A stretch of 34,063 nt of DNA from Pseudomonadota bacterium (GTDB taxonomy: Bacteria; Pseudomonadota; Alphaproteobacteria; Sphingomonadales; Sphingomonadaceae). The stretch covers positions 1 through 34,063 of the forward strand of contig JAJZQN010000042.1 of assembly GCA_021847605.1 (NCBI GenBank). The letters run 5' to 3'. A program made the position numbers and the translations under genes. Of the stretch, positions 7,660-15,469 are shown piece by piece; position 1 is the first letter of the stretch; each line of letters starts with the position of its first letter. The notes under the pieces were generated by a model. It ran no database searches. It had not been told where the DNA came from and worked only from the letters and a program-made list of their open reading frames with translations.

Positions 7660-8877
7660 ATGTCCGAAAAGATCAACCGTATCGTCCTCGCCTTTTCCGG
7701 TGGTCTCGACACCAGCGTGATCCTGAAATGGTTGCAGCAGACCTATCAGTGTGAAGTCGTCACCTTCACCGCCGATCTGGGGCAGGGTGAGGAACTGGAG
7801 CCGGCCCGTGCCAAGGCCCGCCTGATGGGCGTCAAGGAAGAACATATCTTCATCGACGACCTGCGCGAAGAATTTGTGAAGGATTATGTCTTCCCGATGA
7901 TGCGCTCCAATGCGCTCTATGAAGGCCTCTATCTGCTCGGCACCTCGATCGCCCGTCCGCTGATCGCCAAGCGCCAGATCGAAATTGCCAAGATGGTCGG
8001 CGCCGACGCGGTGTCGCATGGCGCGACTGGCAAGGGTAACGATCAGGTCCGCTTTGAACTGGGCTATTATGGCCTTGCCCCCGACATCAAGGTGATCGCG
8101 CCCTGGCGCGAATGGGATCTGGCCAGCCGCACCAAGCTGATCGAATTTGCCGAACAGCATCAAATTCCGATCCCCCGCGACAAGCGCGGCGAAAGCCCCT
8201 TCTCGACCGACGCGAACATGCTGCACACCTCGTCGGAAGGCAAAGTGCTGGAAGATCCGTGGGAAGAAACCCCGGACTATGTCTATTCGCGCACGGTGAA
8301 CCCGGAAGACGCGCCCGACGCGCCCGAATATATCACCGTCGATTTCGAACGGGGCGATGGCGTCGCGATCAACGGCGTGGGCATGTCGCCCGCGACCCTG
8401 CTCGAAACGCTGAACGAATATGGCCGCAAGCATGGCATCGGCCGTCTCGATCTGGTTGAAAACCGCTTCGTCGGCATGAAGTCGCGCGGCATGTATGAAA
8501 CGCCGGGCGGCACCATCTATCATCTCGCCCATCGCGGTATCGAGCAACTGACGCTCGACCGTGGCGCCGCGCATCTGAAGGATGAACTGGCCCCCAAATA
8601 TGCAGAGCTGATCTATAACGGCTTCTGGTTCTCGCCTGAGCGCGAGATGCTTCAGGCTGCGATCGACTATAGCCAGGAAAAGGTGACGGGCACCGTCCGC
8701 CTGAAGCTCTATAAGGGCGGCGTCTATGTCGTCGGCCGCAAGTCGCCCTATTCGCTCTACAGCGAAAAGGTCGTGACGTTCGAGGACGACGCCGGCGCCT
8801 ATGACCAGCGCGACGCGGCGGGCTTCATCAAGCTCAATGCCCTGCGCCTGCGCCTGCTGGGTCGCCGCGACCGCTGA
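7660..8877 (+). CDS. argG: argininosuccinate synthase
   Basis: This cytoplasmic enzyme condenses citrulline and aspartate with ATP to argininosuccinate, the penultimate step of arginine synthesis. It has 405 residues, the normal length. The ATP-pyrophosphatase P-loop AFSGGLDTS lies near residue 11, followed by [12 protein letters not shown], the [14 protein letters not shown] segment and the APWREWDL motif; the C-terminal oligomerisation region is complete. It stands alone, with no other arg gene near it. The upstream 67-base element and the downstream REP-like hairpins set it off as its own transcription unit. Confidence 0.97.
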   Translation: MSEKINRIVLAFSGGLDTSVILKWLQQTYQCEVVTFTADLGQGEELEPARAKARLMGVKEEHIFIDDLREEFVKDYVFPMMRSNALYEGLYLLGTSIARPLIAKRQIEIAKMVGADAVSHGATGKGNDQVRFELGYYGLAPDIKVIAPWREWDLASRTKLIEFAEQHQIPIPRDKRGESPFSTDANMLHTSSEGKVLEDPWEETPDYVYSRTVNPEDAPDAPEYITVDFERGDGVAINGVGMSPATLLETLNEYGRKHGIGRLDLVENRFVGMKSRGMYETPGGTIYHLAHRGIEQLTLDRGAAHLKDELAPKYAELIYNGFWFSPEREMLQAAIDYSQEKVTGTVRLKLYKGGVYVVGRKSPYSLYSEKVVTFEDDAGAYDQRDAAGFIKLNALRLRLLGRRDR

Positions 8878-8889
8878 TTGAATTGCCAT

Positions 8890-8980
8890 CGTCACCCTGA
8901 ACTTGTTTCAGGGTCCATTCCTCCACACGCGCCTTCCTTCCGGGAGGCGAAATGGATGCTGAAACAAGTTCAGCATGACG
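8890..8980. repeat. REP-like element: two inverted palindromic hairpins
   Basis: Arms 8890-8919 and 8951-8980 are inverted copies of each other (26 of 30 match). Each arm also folds on itself: CCCTGAA with TTCAGGG in the left arm, and TGCTGAA with TTCAGCA in the right. All four differences between the arms are paired changes that keep each hairpin intact. This head-to-head layout is typical of bacterial REP/BIME elements placed after genes, here 12 bases after argG. Confidence 0.75.
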
Positions 8981-9003
8981 AAAAGTGAGGGGGTAGAATA
9001 TCC

Positions 9004-9040
9004 GCCGCCCGATACAGTTTGCGACAAACTGACGGGCGGC
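9004..9040. terminator. long GC-rich hairpin downstream of argG
   Basis: GCCGCCCG (9004-9011) pairs with CGGGCGGC (9033-9040), and inside it CAGTTTG (9015-9021) pairs with CAAACTG (9025-9031) around a CGA loop. The stem has 15 pairs with one small internal bulge and no T-tract after it. It could end argG transcription or protect the transcript end, or be a further repeat element. Confidence 0.5.
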
Positions 9041-9127
9041 ATGACATATTCGCGGGACAACTCGTCTTCATAAACGGGATCAAGGACGGCGACTGGCCGT
9101 TCGCGACACACCCGAAGGAAGACTGAT

Positions 9128-9820
9128 ATGCTCCGCAATTTCTTTACCACCGTCGCGGTTGGATCGCTGTTCGTCGGCGGTCTGGCTGCAACCCACACTG
9201 TCTATGCCCAGCCTCAGCCCGGCGCCGATGGTGGCCCGCGTCCTCGCGGCGGCCTGATGATGATGGCCGACACCAACAAGGACGGCAAGATCAGCAAGGC
9301 GGAACTGACCGCCGCGCTCGAAGCCCGCTTTGCGAAAATGGACGTCGATCATGACGGCCAGTTGACGGCGAAGGATCGTGAACTGCGTCATCAGCAGCGG
9401 CTGGACGAGCGCTTCGCCGCACTCGACACCGACAAGAATGGCCAGATCAGCAAGGCCGAATTCACCGCCGGGCATCAGGCCCGCACCGACAAGCGTGAAG
9501 AGCGCCGTGCGGAAGCCGGCAAGCCCGATGGCGAAGGCCGTGGCGGCTGGGGCAAGCATCGCCGTGGCGGACCGCGTGGCATGATGCGCGGCCCCGGCGG
9601 ATTTGGCCCGGGTGGCTTTGGCGATGCGAACAAGGATGGCACCGTCACCAAGGCGGAATTCATGGCCGGTCCGCTCGCCATGTTCGACAAGGTTGACGCG
9701 AACAAGGATGGCGTCGTGACCGCCGATGAACTGAAGGCGGCCCGTCCGCAGATGCGGGGACCAATGGGTGGTCCCGGCCATGATCGCAAAGCGCCGCCTC
9801 CGCCGCCCCCGGCCGACTAA
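9128..9820 (+). CDS. secreted EF-hand calcium-binding protein (five loops)
   Basis: This 230-residue protein has a Sec signal peptide (MLRNFF, then a hydrophobic core, cleavage probably after VYA near residue 27). Five 12-residue EF-hand loops are readable at 48-59, 73-84, 101-112, 167-178 and 191-202. Each has Asp at position 1, Asp/Asn at 3 and 5 and Gly at 6; loop 2 ends in Asp rather than Glu. A Gly/Arg/Met-rich linker (about 135-166) separates loops 3 and 4, and the tail is proline-rich. It probably buffers or senses Ca2+ in the periplasm. A two-component pair follows in the same direction, but a strong hairpin lies between them. Confidence 0.88.
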   Translation: MLRNFFTTVAVGSLFVGGLAATHTVYAQPQPGADGGPRPRGGLMMMADTNKDGKISKAELTAALEARFAKMDVDHDGQLTAKDRELRHQQRLDERFAALDTDKNGQISKAEFTAGHQARTDKREERRAEAGKPDGEGRGGWGKHRRGGPRGMMRGPGGFGPGGFGDANKDGTVTKAEFMAGPLAMFDKVDANKDGVVTADELKAARPQMRGPMGGPGHDRKAPPPPPPAD

Positions 9821-9830
9821 GCGCGTCCAA

Positions 9831-9867
9831 AAGGGGCGAAGGCGGGACTTCCCTGCCTTCGCCCCTT
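9831..9867 (+). terminator. strong hairpin between EF-hand gene and response regulator
   Basis: AAGGGGCGAAGGC (9831-9843) pairs with GCCTTCGCCCCTT (9855-9867) over 13 bases, with further pairing possible inside the loop. It sits 10 bases after the EF-hand stop and 33 before the regulator start. The poor T-tract suggests partial termination or mRNA stabilisation, which would let the EF-hand protein be made in excess over the regulator pair. Confidence 0.6.
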
Positions 9868-9900
9868 CCAACCATCCTCCAGCCATGACAGACAGGCGGC

Positions 9901-10620
9901 ATGAACGAACGTCCCCACCTCCTGCTTGTCGATGACGAGCGTTCGATCCGCGAACCGCTGGGCCAGTATCTCAGCCGCAACGGCTTTCGCGTGACCATGG
10001 TCGAAAATGCGGCCGAGGCGCGCCTGCGCCTTTCCGCCAGCGCCATCGACCTCGTCATTCTGGACATCATGATGCCGGGCGAGGACGGTCTGTCGCTGTG
10101 CCGCCATATTCGCGAGACGAGCGAAATCCCCGTGATCCTGTTGACCGCCAAATCGGAGGAGACGGACCGGATCGTGGGCCTTGAAATGGGCGCGGACGAT
10201 TATGTGCTGAAACCCTTTTCGCCGCGCGAACTGGTTGCCCGGATCAAGGTGATTTTTCGCCGCGTGGCCAGCGGTGGTCAGCGCGTGACGGCGCCTGATG
10301 GTGCGACCTATGCCTTTGCCGGATGGCTGCTCAAATCGCAGGAGCGCACCTTGGTCGATAGCGAGGGCGTATCGTTGCCGCTGTCGACGGCCGAATATAA
10401 TCTGATGCTCGCCTTTGCCACCCGCCCCAATCAGGTGCTGAGCCGCGATCAGTTGCTCGACATCACGCAGGGCCGCGAAGCCAATGCTTTTGACCGGGCG
10501 ATCGACAATCAGATCAGCCGTCTGCGCAAGAAGATAGAGCCTGATCCCAAGAACCCGACCCTGATTAAGACGGTATGGGGCGGCGGCTACACCTTGTCGG
10601 CCGAAGTGCGCAAGCTGTGA
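9901..10620 (+). CDS. OmpR-family response regulator
   Basis: This cytoplasmic regulator has 239 residues. The receiver has acidic residues D11-D12-E13, phospho-acceptor Asp55 in LVILDIMMPGEDG, Thr82 and Lys104 in YVLKPF. The C-terminal winged-helix domain shows LSTAEYNLMLAF, then RAIDNQISRLRKKIE, and ends VWGGGYTLS, the OmpR pattern. Its TGA overlaps the GTG of the kinase by four bases (GTGA), indicating translational coupling. The upstream EF-hand gene may share its promoter. Confidence 0.92.
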   Translation: MNERPHLLLVDDERSIREPLGQYLSRNGFRVTMVENAAEARLRLSASAIDLVILDIMMPGEDGLSLCRHIRETSEIPVILLTAKSEETDRIVGLEMGADDYVLKPFSPRELVARIKVIFRRVASGGQRVTAPDGATYAFAGWLLKSQERTLVDSEGVSLPLSTAEYNLMLAFATRPNQVLSRDQLLDITQGREANAFDRAIDNQISRLRKKIEPDPKNPTLIKTVWGGGYTLSAEVRKL

Positions 10621-12014
10621 AGCGGCTGCGCCTTTGGCCGCAGGGGCTGGTGGGTCAGATTATCGCGCTGGTCGCGATAGCCCTGTTCGTGGCGCAGGCG
10701 ATCAATTTCGGTCTGCTGCTGCGCGAACGCAATCGGCTGGAACTGACCAGCCAGACGGCGCCTGTCGTCTATCGCATCATCAACGCGCTCGACGTGCGGC
10801 CGGATCGCTGGGCCGGCCGCGAGGATGGGCGCGATCGTAGCGACCGCGGTGAACGGCGTGATGACAGACGTGATGACAGGCGCGTTCAGTTTCTGACCCT
10901 GAAACCGACGCTGGAGGGGAAAACGCGCCCGGACGTTGAACGGCGCGCAACAGCGATGTTCGAAGATATCGGCATTGATGTTCATGCTATCGCGGCGACC
11001 GAGGATAGTCGCCTGATGCCCGTGGGCCGCTGGGAAAGGATACGCAGCCGTGCGACGGGGGAAACGCCCCGCGATCACCGCGTCGCGCTGCTACGCCTGG
11101 CTGTGGAATATGAGCCGGGTAAATGGGTGTCGGCTGAAACTCGCGTGGGCAGCCGGCCGCCCCGCTTTGGCGGCTGGCTGATCGGGCAGACGCTCATCCT
11201 CTATGTCATCGTGCTTGCGCCTTTATTGTGGGTCGGCCGACGGCTGGCGCGTCCGCTGCGGCAACTGACGGGATCGGCCCAGCAATTTGCCCGCACGGGC
11301 GCCGCCGATCCGGTGGATGAACGCGGGCCGGGCGATGTGCGCGATCTTACCATGGCGTTCAACGCCATGCGCGCGCGCATCGTCGCCATGCTGGATGAAA
11401 AGGACCGGATGCTGGGGGCCATCGGCCATGATTTGCGTACGCCGCTGGCGTCGTTGCGGGTTCGCACGGAATCGGTCGAGGATGAGGGCGAACGAGCGCG
11501 CATGTCGGAAACCATCGATGAGATGAACCGCATGCTGGAGGATATATTGTCGCTGGCCCGTGCGGGGCGCAGTTCGGAAAGTCCGCAGAAGGTCGACCTG
11601 TCCTCGCTGGCCGATGCGGTCGTCGATGATTTCATCGAACTGGGATCGCCGGTCGACCTGATCGACAGCGACCGCGCGGTCGCCTTCGTGCGCCCGCAGC
11701 AGATCAGGCGGGCGCTGCGCAATCTGATCGAAAATGCCGTCGTCTACGGGGATCGCGCCCATGTGTCGGTGATTCAGGACGGGGATATGATCCATATTCG
11801 CGTGGCGGACGAAGGGCCGGGCATAGCGGAGGATCGGATGGCCGAAATGCTGGAACCCTTCACCCGGCTGGAGGGGTCACGTAATCGCGAAACCGGCGGG
11901 GCTGGCCTTGGGCTGGCGCTGGTGCGCGCGATCATGGCCGAACATCATGGTGAATTACGGTTGGCCAACCGGCCGGAGGGTGGGCTGGAGGCGAGTCTGG
12001 TCCTGCCTGCCTGA
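10617..12014 (+). CDS. two-component sensor histidine kinase
   Basis: This 465-residue kinase starts at the GTG overlapping the regulator stop; a longer frame from 10575 lies inside the regulator and is unlikely. One membrane helix lies near the N-terminus (GQIIALVAIALFVAQAI) and a second near residues 184-205 (GWLIGQTLILYVIVLAPLLWV), with HAMP after it. The phosphorylation helix reads IGHDLRTPLASL with His271; the ATPase boxes are RNLIENAVVYG, DEGPGIAED and GGAGLGLALV. The periplasmic domain contains a striking Asp/Arg-rich run (about residues 66-86), encoded by near-repeats of GATGACAG. That run might bind metal or the adjacent EF-hand protein (inference). Confidence 0.92.
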   Translation: MKRLRLWPQGLVGQIIALVAIALFVAQAINFGLLLRERNRLELTSQTAPVVYRIINALDVRPDRWAGREDGRDRSDRGERRDDRRDDRRVQFLTLKPTLEGKTRPDVERRATAMFEDIGIDVHAIAATEDSRLMPVGRWERIRSRATGETPRDHRVALLRLAVEYEPGKWVSAETRVGSRPPRFGGWLIGQTLILYVIVLAPLLWVGRRLARPLRQLTGSAQQFARTGAADPVDERGPGDVRDLTMAFNAMRARIVAMLDEKDRMLGAIGHDLRTPLASLRVRTESVEDEGERARMSETIDEMNRMLEDILSLARAGRSSESPQKVDLSSLADAVVDDFIELGSPVDLIDSDRAVAFVRPQQIRRALRNLIENAVVYGDRAHVSVIQDGDMIHIRVADEGPGIAEDRMAEMLEPFTRLEGSRNRETGGAGLGLALVRAIMAEHHGELRLANRPEGGLEASLVLPA

Positions 12015-12057
12015 CGCAAAGGCCGCCGGCAGCATCAGTCCATCCTGTGTCGACAGA

Positions 12058-12213
12058 TTAGTCCCCGTTGAGCATCGCCAGAGCAGCGCGATCTGCATAG
12101 GCTCCGGCCAGCTTGCGATGGGCCGCCCGTGCTTTCTCGGAGCTGGATGCTTCCGCCATCAAGCGCTGCTTTTTACAGCGCGTAGAAAAATAAACGAAGT
12201 TCGATCCCTTCAT
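12058..12213 (-). CDS. small ORF, 51 aa, sphingomonad-type basic helical protein
   Basis: A short minus-strand frame with a good ribosome binding site (GGAGAGAGGGG, 7 bases from this ATG; a second ATG lies at 12216). The product is basic and helical: YFSTRCKKQRLMAEAS, then SEKARAAHRKLAGAYADRAALA. The pattern of an aromatic start, E-x-A spacing and a HxxLAxxYxxRA segment resembles many unnamed 50-60 residue proteins I recall from sphingomonads (recollection, not a search). Function is unknown. It lies between the convergent kinase gene and the motAB terminator. Confidence 0.55.
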   Translation of the reverse strand: MKGSNFVYFSTRCKKQRLMAEASSSEKARAAHRKLAGAYADRAALAMLNGD

Positions 12214-12339
12214 CATCTAACCCCTCTCTCCATTGGCCCCCGGTCTGCGCCGAATCGCCTCCCGCTTGCCGGGATAATGTTGGAGAAAAGAGTTAACCGA
12301 CGAATGATTCTTCGGCCAGAATATTATTAGCAAATTACG

Positions 12340-12366
12340 AAAACCGCGGCACCAGGCCGCGGTTTT
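12340..12366. terminator. bidirectional intrinsic terminator after motB
   Basis: AAAACCGCGGC (12340-12350) pairs perfectly with GCCGCGGTTTT (12356-12366) around a 5-base loop. It lies 3 bases beyond the motB stop, and the A/T flanks let it work on both strands. It would end motAB transcription on the minus strand. Confidence 0.8.
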
Positions 12367-12369
12367 GCG

Positions 12370-13419
12370 TCAATGCTTACCCGGCTTGGACGATGTTCCC
12401 GCCGCTGTAGGGTTAAGAAGTTCGACCCCTGCGGGCAGGCCCGTGCCGCCCATGTCCAGCCGGCGGGCCTGTTCCTTTGCCACGCGGGCCGGGTCGTCCC
12501 GTTCCCTGATGGCCGCCTTGGTGGCTTCGTCTGTAGGGCCATCGTCGTTGCTATCGCCGCCGCGCGACCACCCCAGAATGATCGACATGCGGCGGTTGCG
12601 CGGATCATATACGTCACCCTTTATAAAGGGTTCGCGGTCAGCCACGCCCTCGATCCGGGCAAATCGCGCATTGCCGATGCCGTTGTCGGCCAGCACCCTG
12701 CGCGTGGATTCCGCACGGGAAGACGACAACATCCAGTTGTTCATGTTGCGGCCCGACGCATAGGGCAGACCATCGGTATGGCCACGCACGATCAGCGGAT
12801 TGGGCATGCTATTCACCACCTTGGCCACTTCGCCGATCAGGGCGCGGGCTTGTGGCACCAACTGGTCGGTGCCCATGGCGAACATCGCGAAATCGGCTTC
12901 GTCGATCAGGTCGATGCGCAGTCCTTCGCGAGTTTCCGTAAAACGCACATTTTTGCGCAGTTTGGCCATGCCCGCGCGAATCATGCGGGCTTCCAGATCC
13001 TTCTTGATCGATTCGAACTTCTGCCGGTCGGCGGCGCGGGTGGCTTTGCCGCCCTGATCCTTGGTGCCGCTGGCGTCGCGCGGGATCGTGATGGCCATAT
13101 TGCCCTGACCGCCGGTGGTGGGATAATGTTCTTTCCCCATCAGGCTGTCGCCGCCGAACATGCCGTTCGATCCGGCCGAATTTTCCTTCATCTGGATCAG
13201 CGTCGGCGTGAAATAGTCGGCCAGCCCCTTGCGCTGCTTTTCAGTGGTTGCACCCAGCAGCCACATCAGCAGGAAGAACGCCATCATCGCCGTCACGAAG
13301 TCGGCATAGGCCACTTTCCAGGCGCCGCCATGATGGCCGCCATGGCCGTCGACGATGATTTTCTTGACGATGATCGGCCTTGGTTCAGGCTCGTTCGCGC
13401 CGCGCTTCTTTTCGGCCAT
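12370..13419 (-). CDS. motB: flagellar motor stator protein MotB
   Basis: This stator subunit anchors the motor to peptidoglycan and carries the proton path. It has 349 residues. After a basic cytoplasmic start comes the single membrane helix AYADFVTAMMAFFLLMWLL with the essential ion-carrying Asp40. A plug/linker region follows, then the OmpA-like peptidoglycan-binding domain (about 170-310) with LIVRGHTDGLPY and SSSRAESTRRVL. The Asp/Gly/Ala-rich tail is longer than in E. coli MotB. It starts 3 bases after motA, with GGGG of its ribosome site in the motA end, so the two are coupled. Confidence 0.95.
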   Translation of the reverse strand: MAEKKRGANEPEPRPIIVKKIIVDGHGGHHGGAWKVAYADFVTAMMAFFLLMWLLGATTEKQRKGLADYFTPTLIQMKENSAGSNGMFGGDSLMGKEHYPTTGGQGNMAITIPRDASGTKDQGGKATRAADRQKFESIKKDLEARMIRAGMAKLRKNVRFTETREGLRIDLIDEADFAMFAMGTDQLVPQARALIGEVAKVVNSMPNPLIVRGHTDGLPYASGRNMNNWMLSSSRAESTRRVLADNGIGNARFARIEGVADREPFIKGDVYDPRNRRMSIILGWSRGGDSNDDGPTDEATKAAIRERDDPARVAKEQARRLDMGGTGLPAGVELLNPTAAGTSSKPGKH

Positions 13420-13422
13420 GGC

Positions 13423-14286
13423 TTATTTACCCCGCATGCCGTCGAACACTTCGGCAAAGCCGGGCTGGTTCGCGTGGGTCAGGCCGGAACGCGCGGCTTC
13501 GATCACGAGCGGCTGCGGATGGCCATGCAGCGAGGCAATGATGATCTGTTTGACGACATGATAGATGGCGCCGTCCGCTTCGATTACCGCGCGGCAGCGG
13601 TTGGCGAAGGGATTGACCATGCCATAGGCCAGCAAAATGCCCAGGAAGGTGCCGACCAGCGCCGAACCGATCATCGCGCCAAGGATGGCAGGCGGCTGAT
13701 CGATCGATCCCATGGTCTTCACCACGCCCAGAACCGCCGCGACGATACCCAGCGCGGGAAGGGCGTCGGCCAGACCCTGAAGATTGTCGGCGGGTTTGAT
13801 CGCTTCATGATGATGGGTCTTGAGCGCATTATCCATCACGTCCTCGACCGCATGCGGATCGAGCGTGCCCGATGAAATGACGACGAGGCGCAGCGTATCG
13901 CTGATCAGGTGGACCAGCGCCTTGTCCTTCATCAGCTTGGGATATTCGCTGAAGATCGTCGAACTGGCCGGGTCTTCGATATGCGGTTCCAGCGCGACCG
14001 GCCCTTCGACGCGCAGCGTCTTCATCAGCTTGGACACCAGAAAGATGCAGTCGAGAAAATCCTGCTTCTTATATTTGGCGCCTTTGAAAACTTTCCCCAA
14101 ACCGCCGCCCAGCGCTTTGAGGTCTGCGCCCGAATTGCCGATCACAAGAGCGCCGACGGCGGCGCCGCCGATGATGAGCATTTCGTGGGGCAGGGCGTGC
14201 AGCACCGGTCCAAGGTCGCCGCCGGTGAAGGCGAAACCGCCGAACACCATGACGAGCAGAATGACAAGGCCGATGGCTGCGAACAT
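13423..14286 (-). CDS. motA: flagellar motor stator protein MotA
   Basis: This inner-membrane stator subunit forms the proton channel with MotB and pushes on FliG. It has 287 residues, the usual length. Helices 1-2 lie at the N-terminus (MFAAIGLVILLVMVFGGF and EMLIIGGAAVGALVIG). A cytoplasmic domain with charged residues follows, then helices 3-4 (ALPALGIVAAVLGVVKTMGS and LGAMIGSALVGTFLGILLAYG). I start at the ATG at 14286, which has GGGGA before it; the longer frame to 14352 adds a basic, unconserved tail. Copy 2 of the 67-base element lies 144 bases upstream. Confidence 0.95.
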   Translation of the reverse strand: MFAAIGLVILLVMVFGGFAFTGGDLGPVLHALPHEMLIIGGAAVGALVIGNSGADLKALGGGLGKVFKGAKYKKQDFLDCIFLVSKLMKTLRVEGPVALEPHIEDPASSTIFSEYPKLMKDKALVHLISDTLRLVVISSGTLDPHAVEDVMDNALKTHHHEAIKPADNLQGLADALPALGIVAAVLGVVKTMGSIDQPPAILGAMIGSALVGTFLGILLAYGMVNPFANRCRAVIEADGAIYHVVKQIIIASLHGHPQPLVIEAARSGLTHANQPGFAEVFDGMRGK

Positions 14287-14430
14287 GTTGATCCCCGAAT
14301 GATGGCCGTATGTCGGCGCTGTCCCAAGGCGCCGTTGGCGGGCGCCGGTCACATAGTTAATACGGTTTGGTTGACAGCAGGTTTAGCTAAGGCGGACAAA
14401 ATATCGATGGTGAGGAAGGGGAGCGATTTT

Positions 14431-14497
14431 GGCTTAGCTTCGCATATTTCCCGGTAATTTTGACATTTTGTTATTCGCGCGTGAAACTATCGCAAAG
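14431..14497 (-). repeat. 67-base element, copy 2 (upstream of motA)
   Basis: On the minus strand this block aligns without gaps to 7451-7517 (54 of 67 identical; the 24-base core at 14431-14454 is exact). The spacing to the motA start (144 bases) is almost the same as to argG (142). The surrounding gap 14287-14606 is AT-richer than the genes and is the only place for a motA promoter. It also holds a small perfect hairpin TACTGA-TCC-TCAGTA at 14550-14564. No sigma-54 consensus is present here. Confidence 0.7.
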
Positions 14498-14606
14498 TTG
14501 TGGACAGGTGATTGTCGGCGCGATGGCGTGCCGGAAAAGGATGATTTCATACTGATCCTCAGTAGGACAGCGCTTCATCCCGATCCGGTTGCCGTCGGTT
14601 CGCCCT

Positions 14607-15452
14607 TTACTTGATCAGGTCGAACAATGTCTGCTGGTTGATCCGGGCATAGGCGGACTGTGCTGCATCAAGCTGGAGCAACTGGGACTGCACCCGCATG
14701 ATCACTTCCTGAAGATCTGTCGATTCCAGATCGGCGCGACGTTCGGTCAGGTCGATGCCGATGTCGGTCAGGCGGGTGCCGGTCGTTTCCAGCCGGTCGC
14801 TGCGCACGCCCTGTTTGGCCTGTTCGACCGCGATATGGCTTTGGACGATCTGGACGGCATCGACGCTAGCGGCGATATTAGCGTCTGAACCGCTTTCTAC
14901 CGCGGCGATCGCCTGATTCAGCATGTCGTCGATGGACATGCTGGTGCCGTTGATGTCGATACCCTCGGACACGTCCTGTTTCGTGCCGACTACGGCAATG
15001 TTCAACCCACGGCTGACCGGGACCAGAACGCTCTGCTGATCGTCGAAGACAGAGACGCCCTGATAATCTTTCTGGTTCAGCAATTCGTTGATCGAGGTCT
15101 GGATGGCCTTCAACTGTTCGCTGATAGCGGCCCGGCCGGTATCGTTGAGCGATCCGTTGCGCGCGGAGGTCAGCAATTCCTGCGCATTGGTCAGCAGATT
15201 GTCGATTTCCGACAGATTGGCCTCTGCATTGCCGGAGCGGGACGTGCCGTAACTGACATTCGCTTTCCATGCGGCCTGCTGCGCCTGCGCACGGCCAATG
15301 TCCGATACCTGCACCCATGCCAGCGCATTGTCCGACGGTTTGGTCAGCGTGACGCCGGTCGAAATGGCGGTCTGTCCATCGACGATGCTCTGCGACAGTT
15401 TTTGCTGACGGCGCATTTCAGCCAGCATGATCTTGTTGGTGATGCCTACCAT
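14607..15452 (-). CDS. flgL: flagellar hook-filament junction protein FlgL
   Basis: This secreted junction protein (HAP3), homologous to flagellin, joins hook to filament through FlgK. It has 281 residues, close to the usual size. The N-terminal D0/D1 helix begins MVGITNKIMLAEMRRQQKL with ISTGVTLTKPSDNALAW, and the C-terminal helix ends AAQSAYARINQQTLFDLIK, both typical. It is the last gene of the flgBCDEFGHIJKL run, 17 bases after flgK. No clear terminator follows. Confidence 0.93.
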   Translation of the reverse strand: MVGITNKIMLAEMRRQQKLSQSIVDGQTAISTGVTLTKPSDNALAWVQVSDIGRAQAQQAAWKANVSYGTSRSGNAEANLSEIDNLLTNAQELLTSARNGSLNDTGRAAISEQLKAIQTSINELLNQKDYQGVSVFDDQQSVLVPVSRGLNIAVVGTKQDVSEGIDINGTSMSIDDMLNQAIAAVESGSDANIAASVDAVQIVQSHIAVEQAKQGVRSDRLETTGTRLTDIGIDLTERRADLESTDLQEVIMRVQSQLLQLDAAQSAYARINQQTLFDLIK

Positions 15453-15469
15453 TGGTCAGCCCTTTCCCG

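Noticed and set aside
7636..8895. 419-aa minus-strand frame opposite argG
   Set aside because: A shadow of argG; no ribosome site and no family motifs.
13820..14302. Plus-strand frames opposite motA and motB
   Set aside because: Antisense to clearly recognised stator genes; Ser/Arg/Pro-rich with no supporting ribosome site.
14587..14606. Weak sigma-54-like match on the minus strand upstream of motA
   Set aside because: The GG/GC spacing fits but the flanks (GGGCGAA, CGGCA) miss most consensus positions, and it lies about 300 bases from motA.
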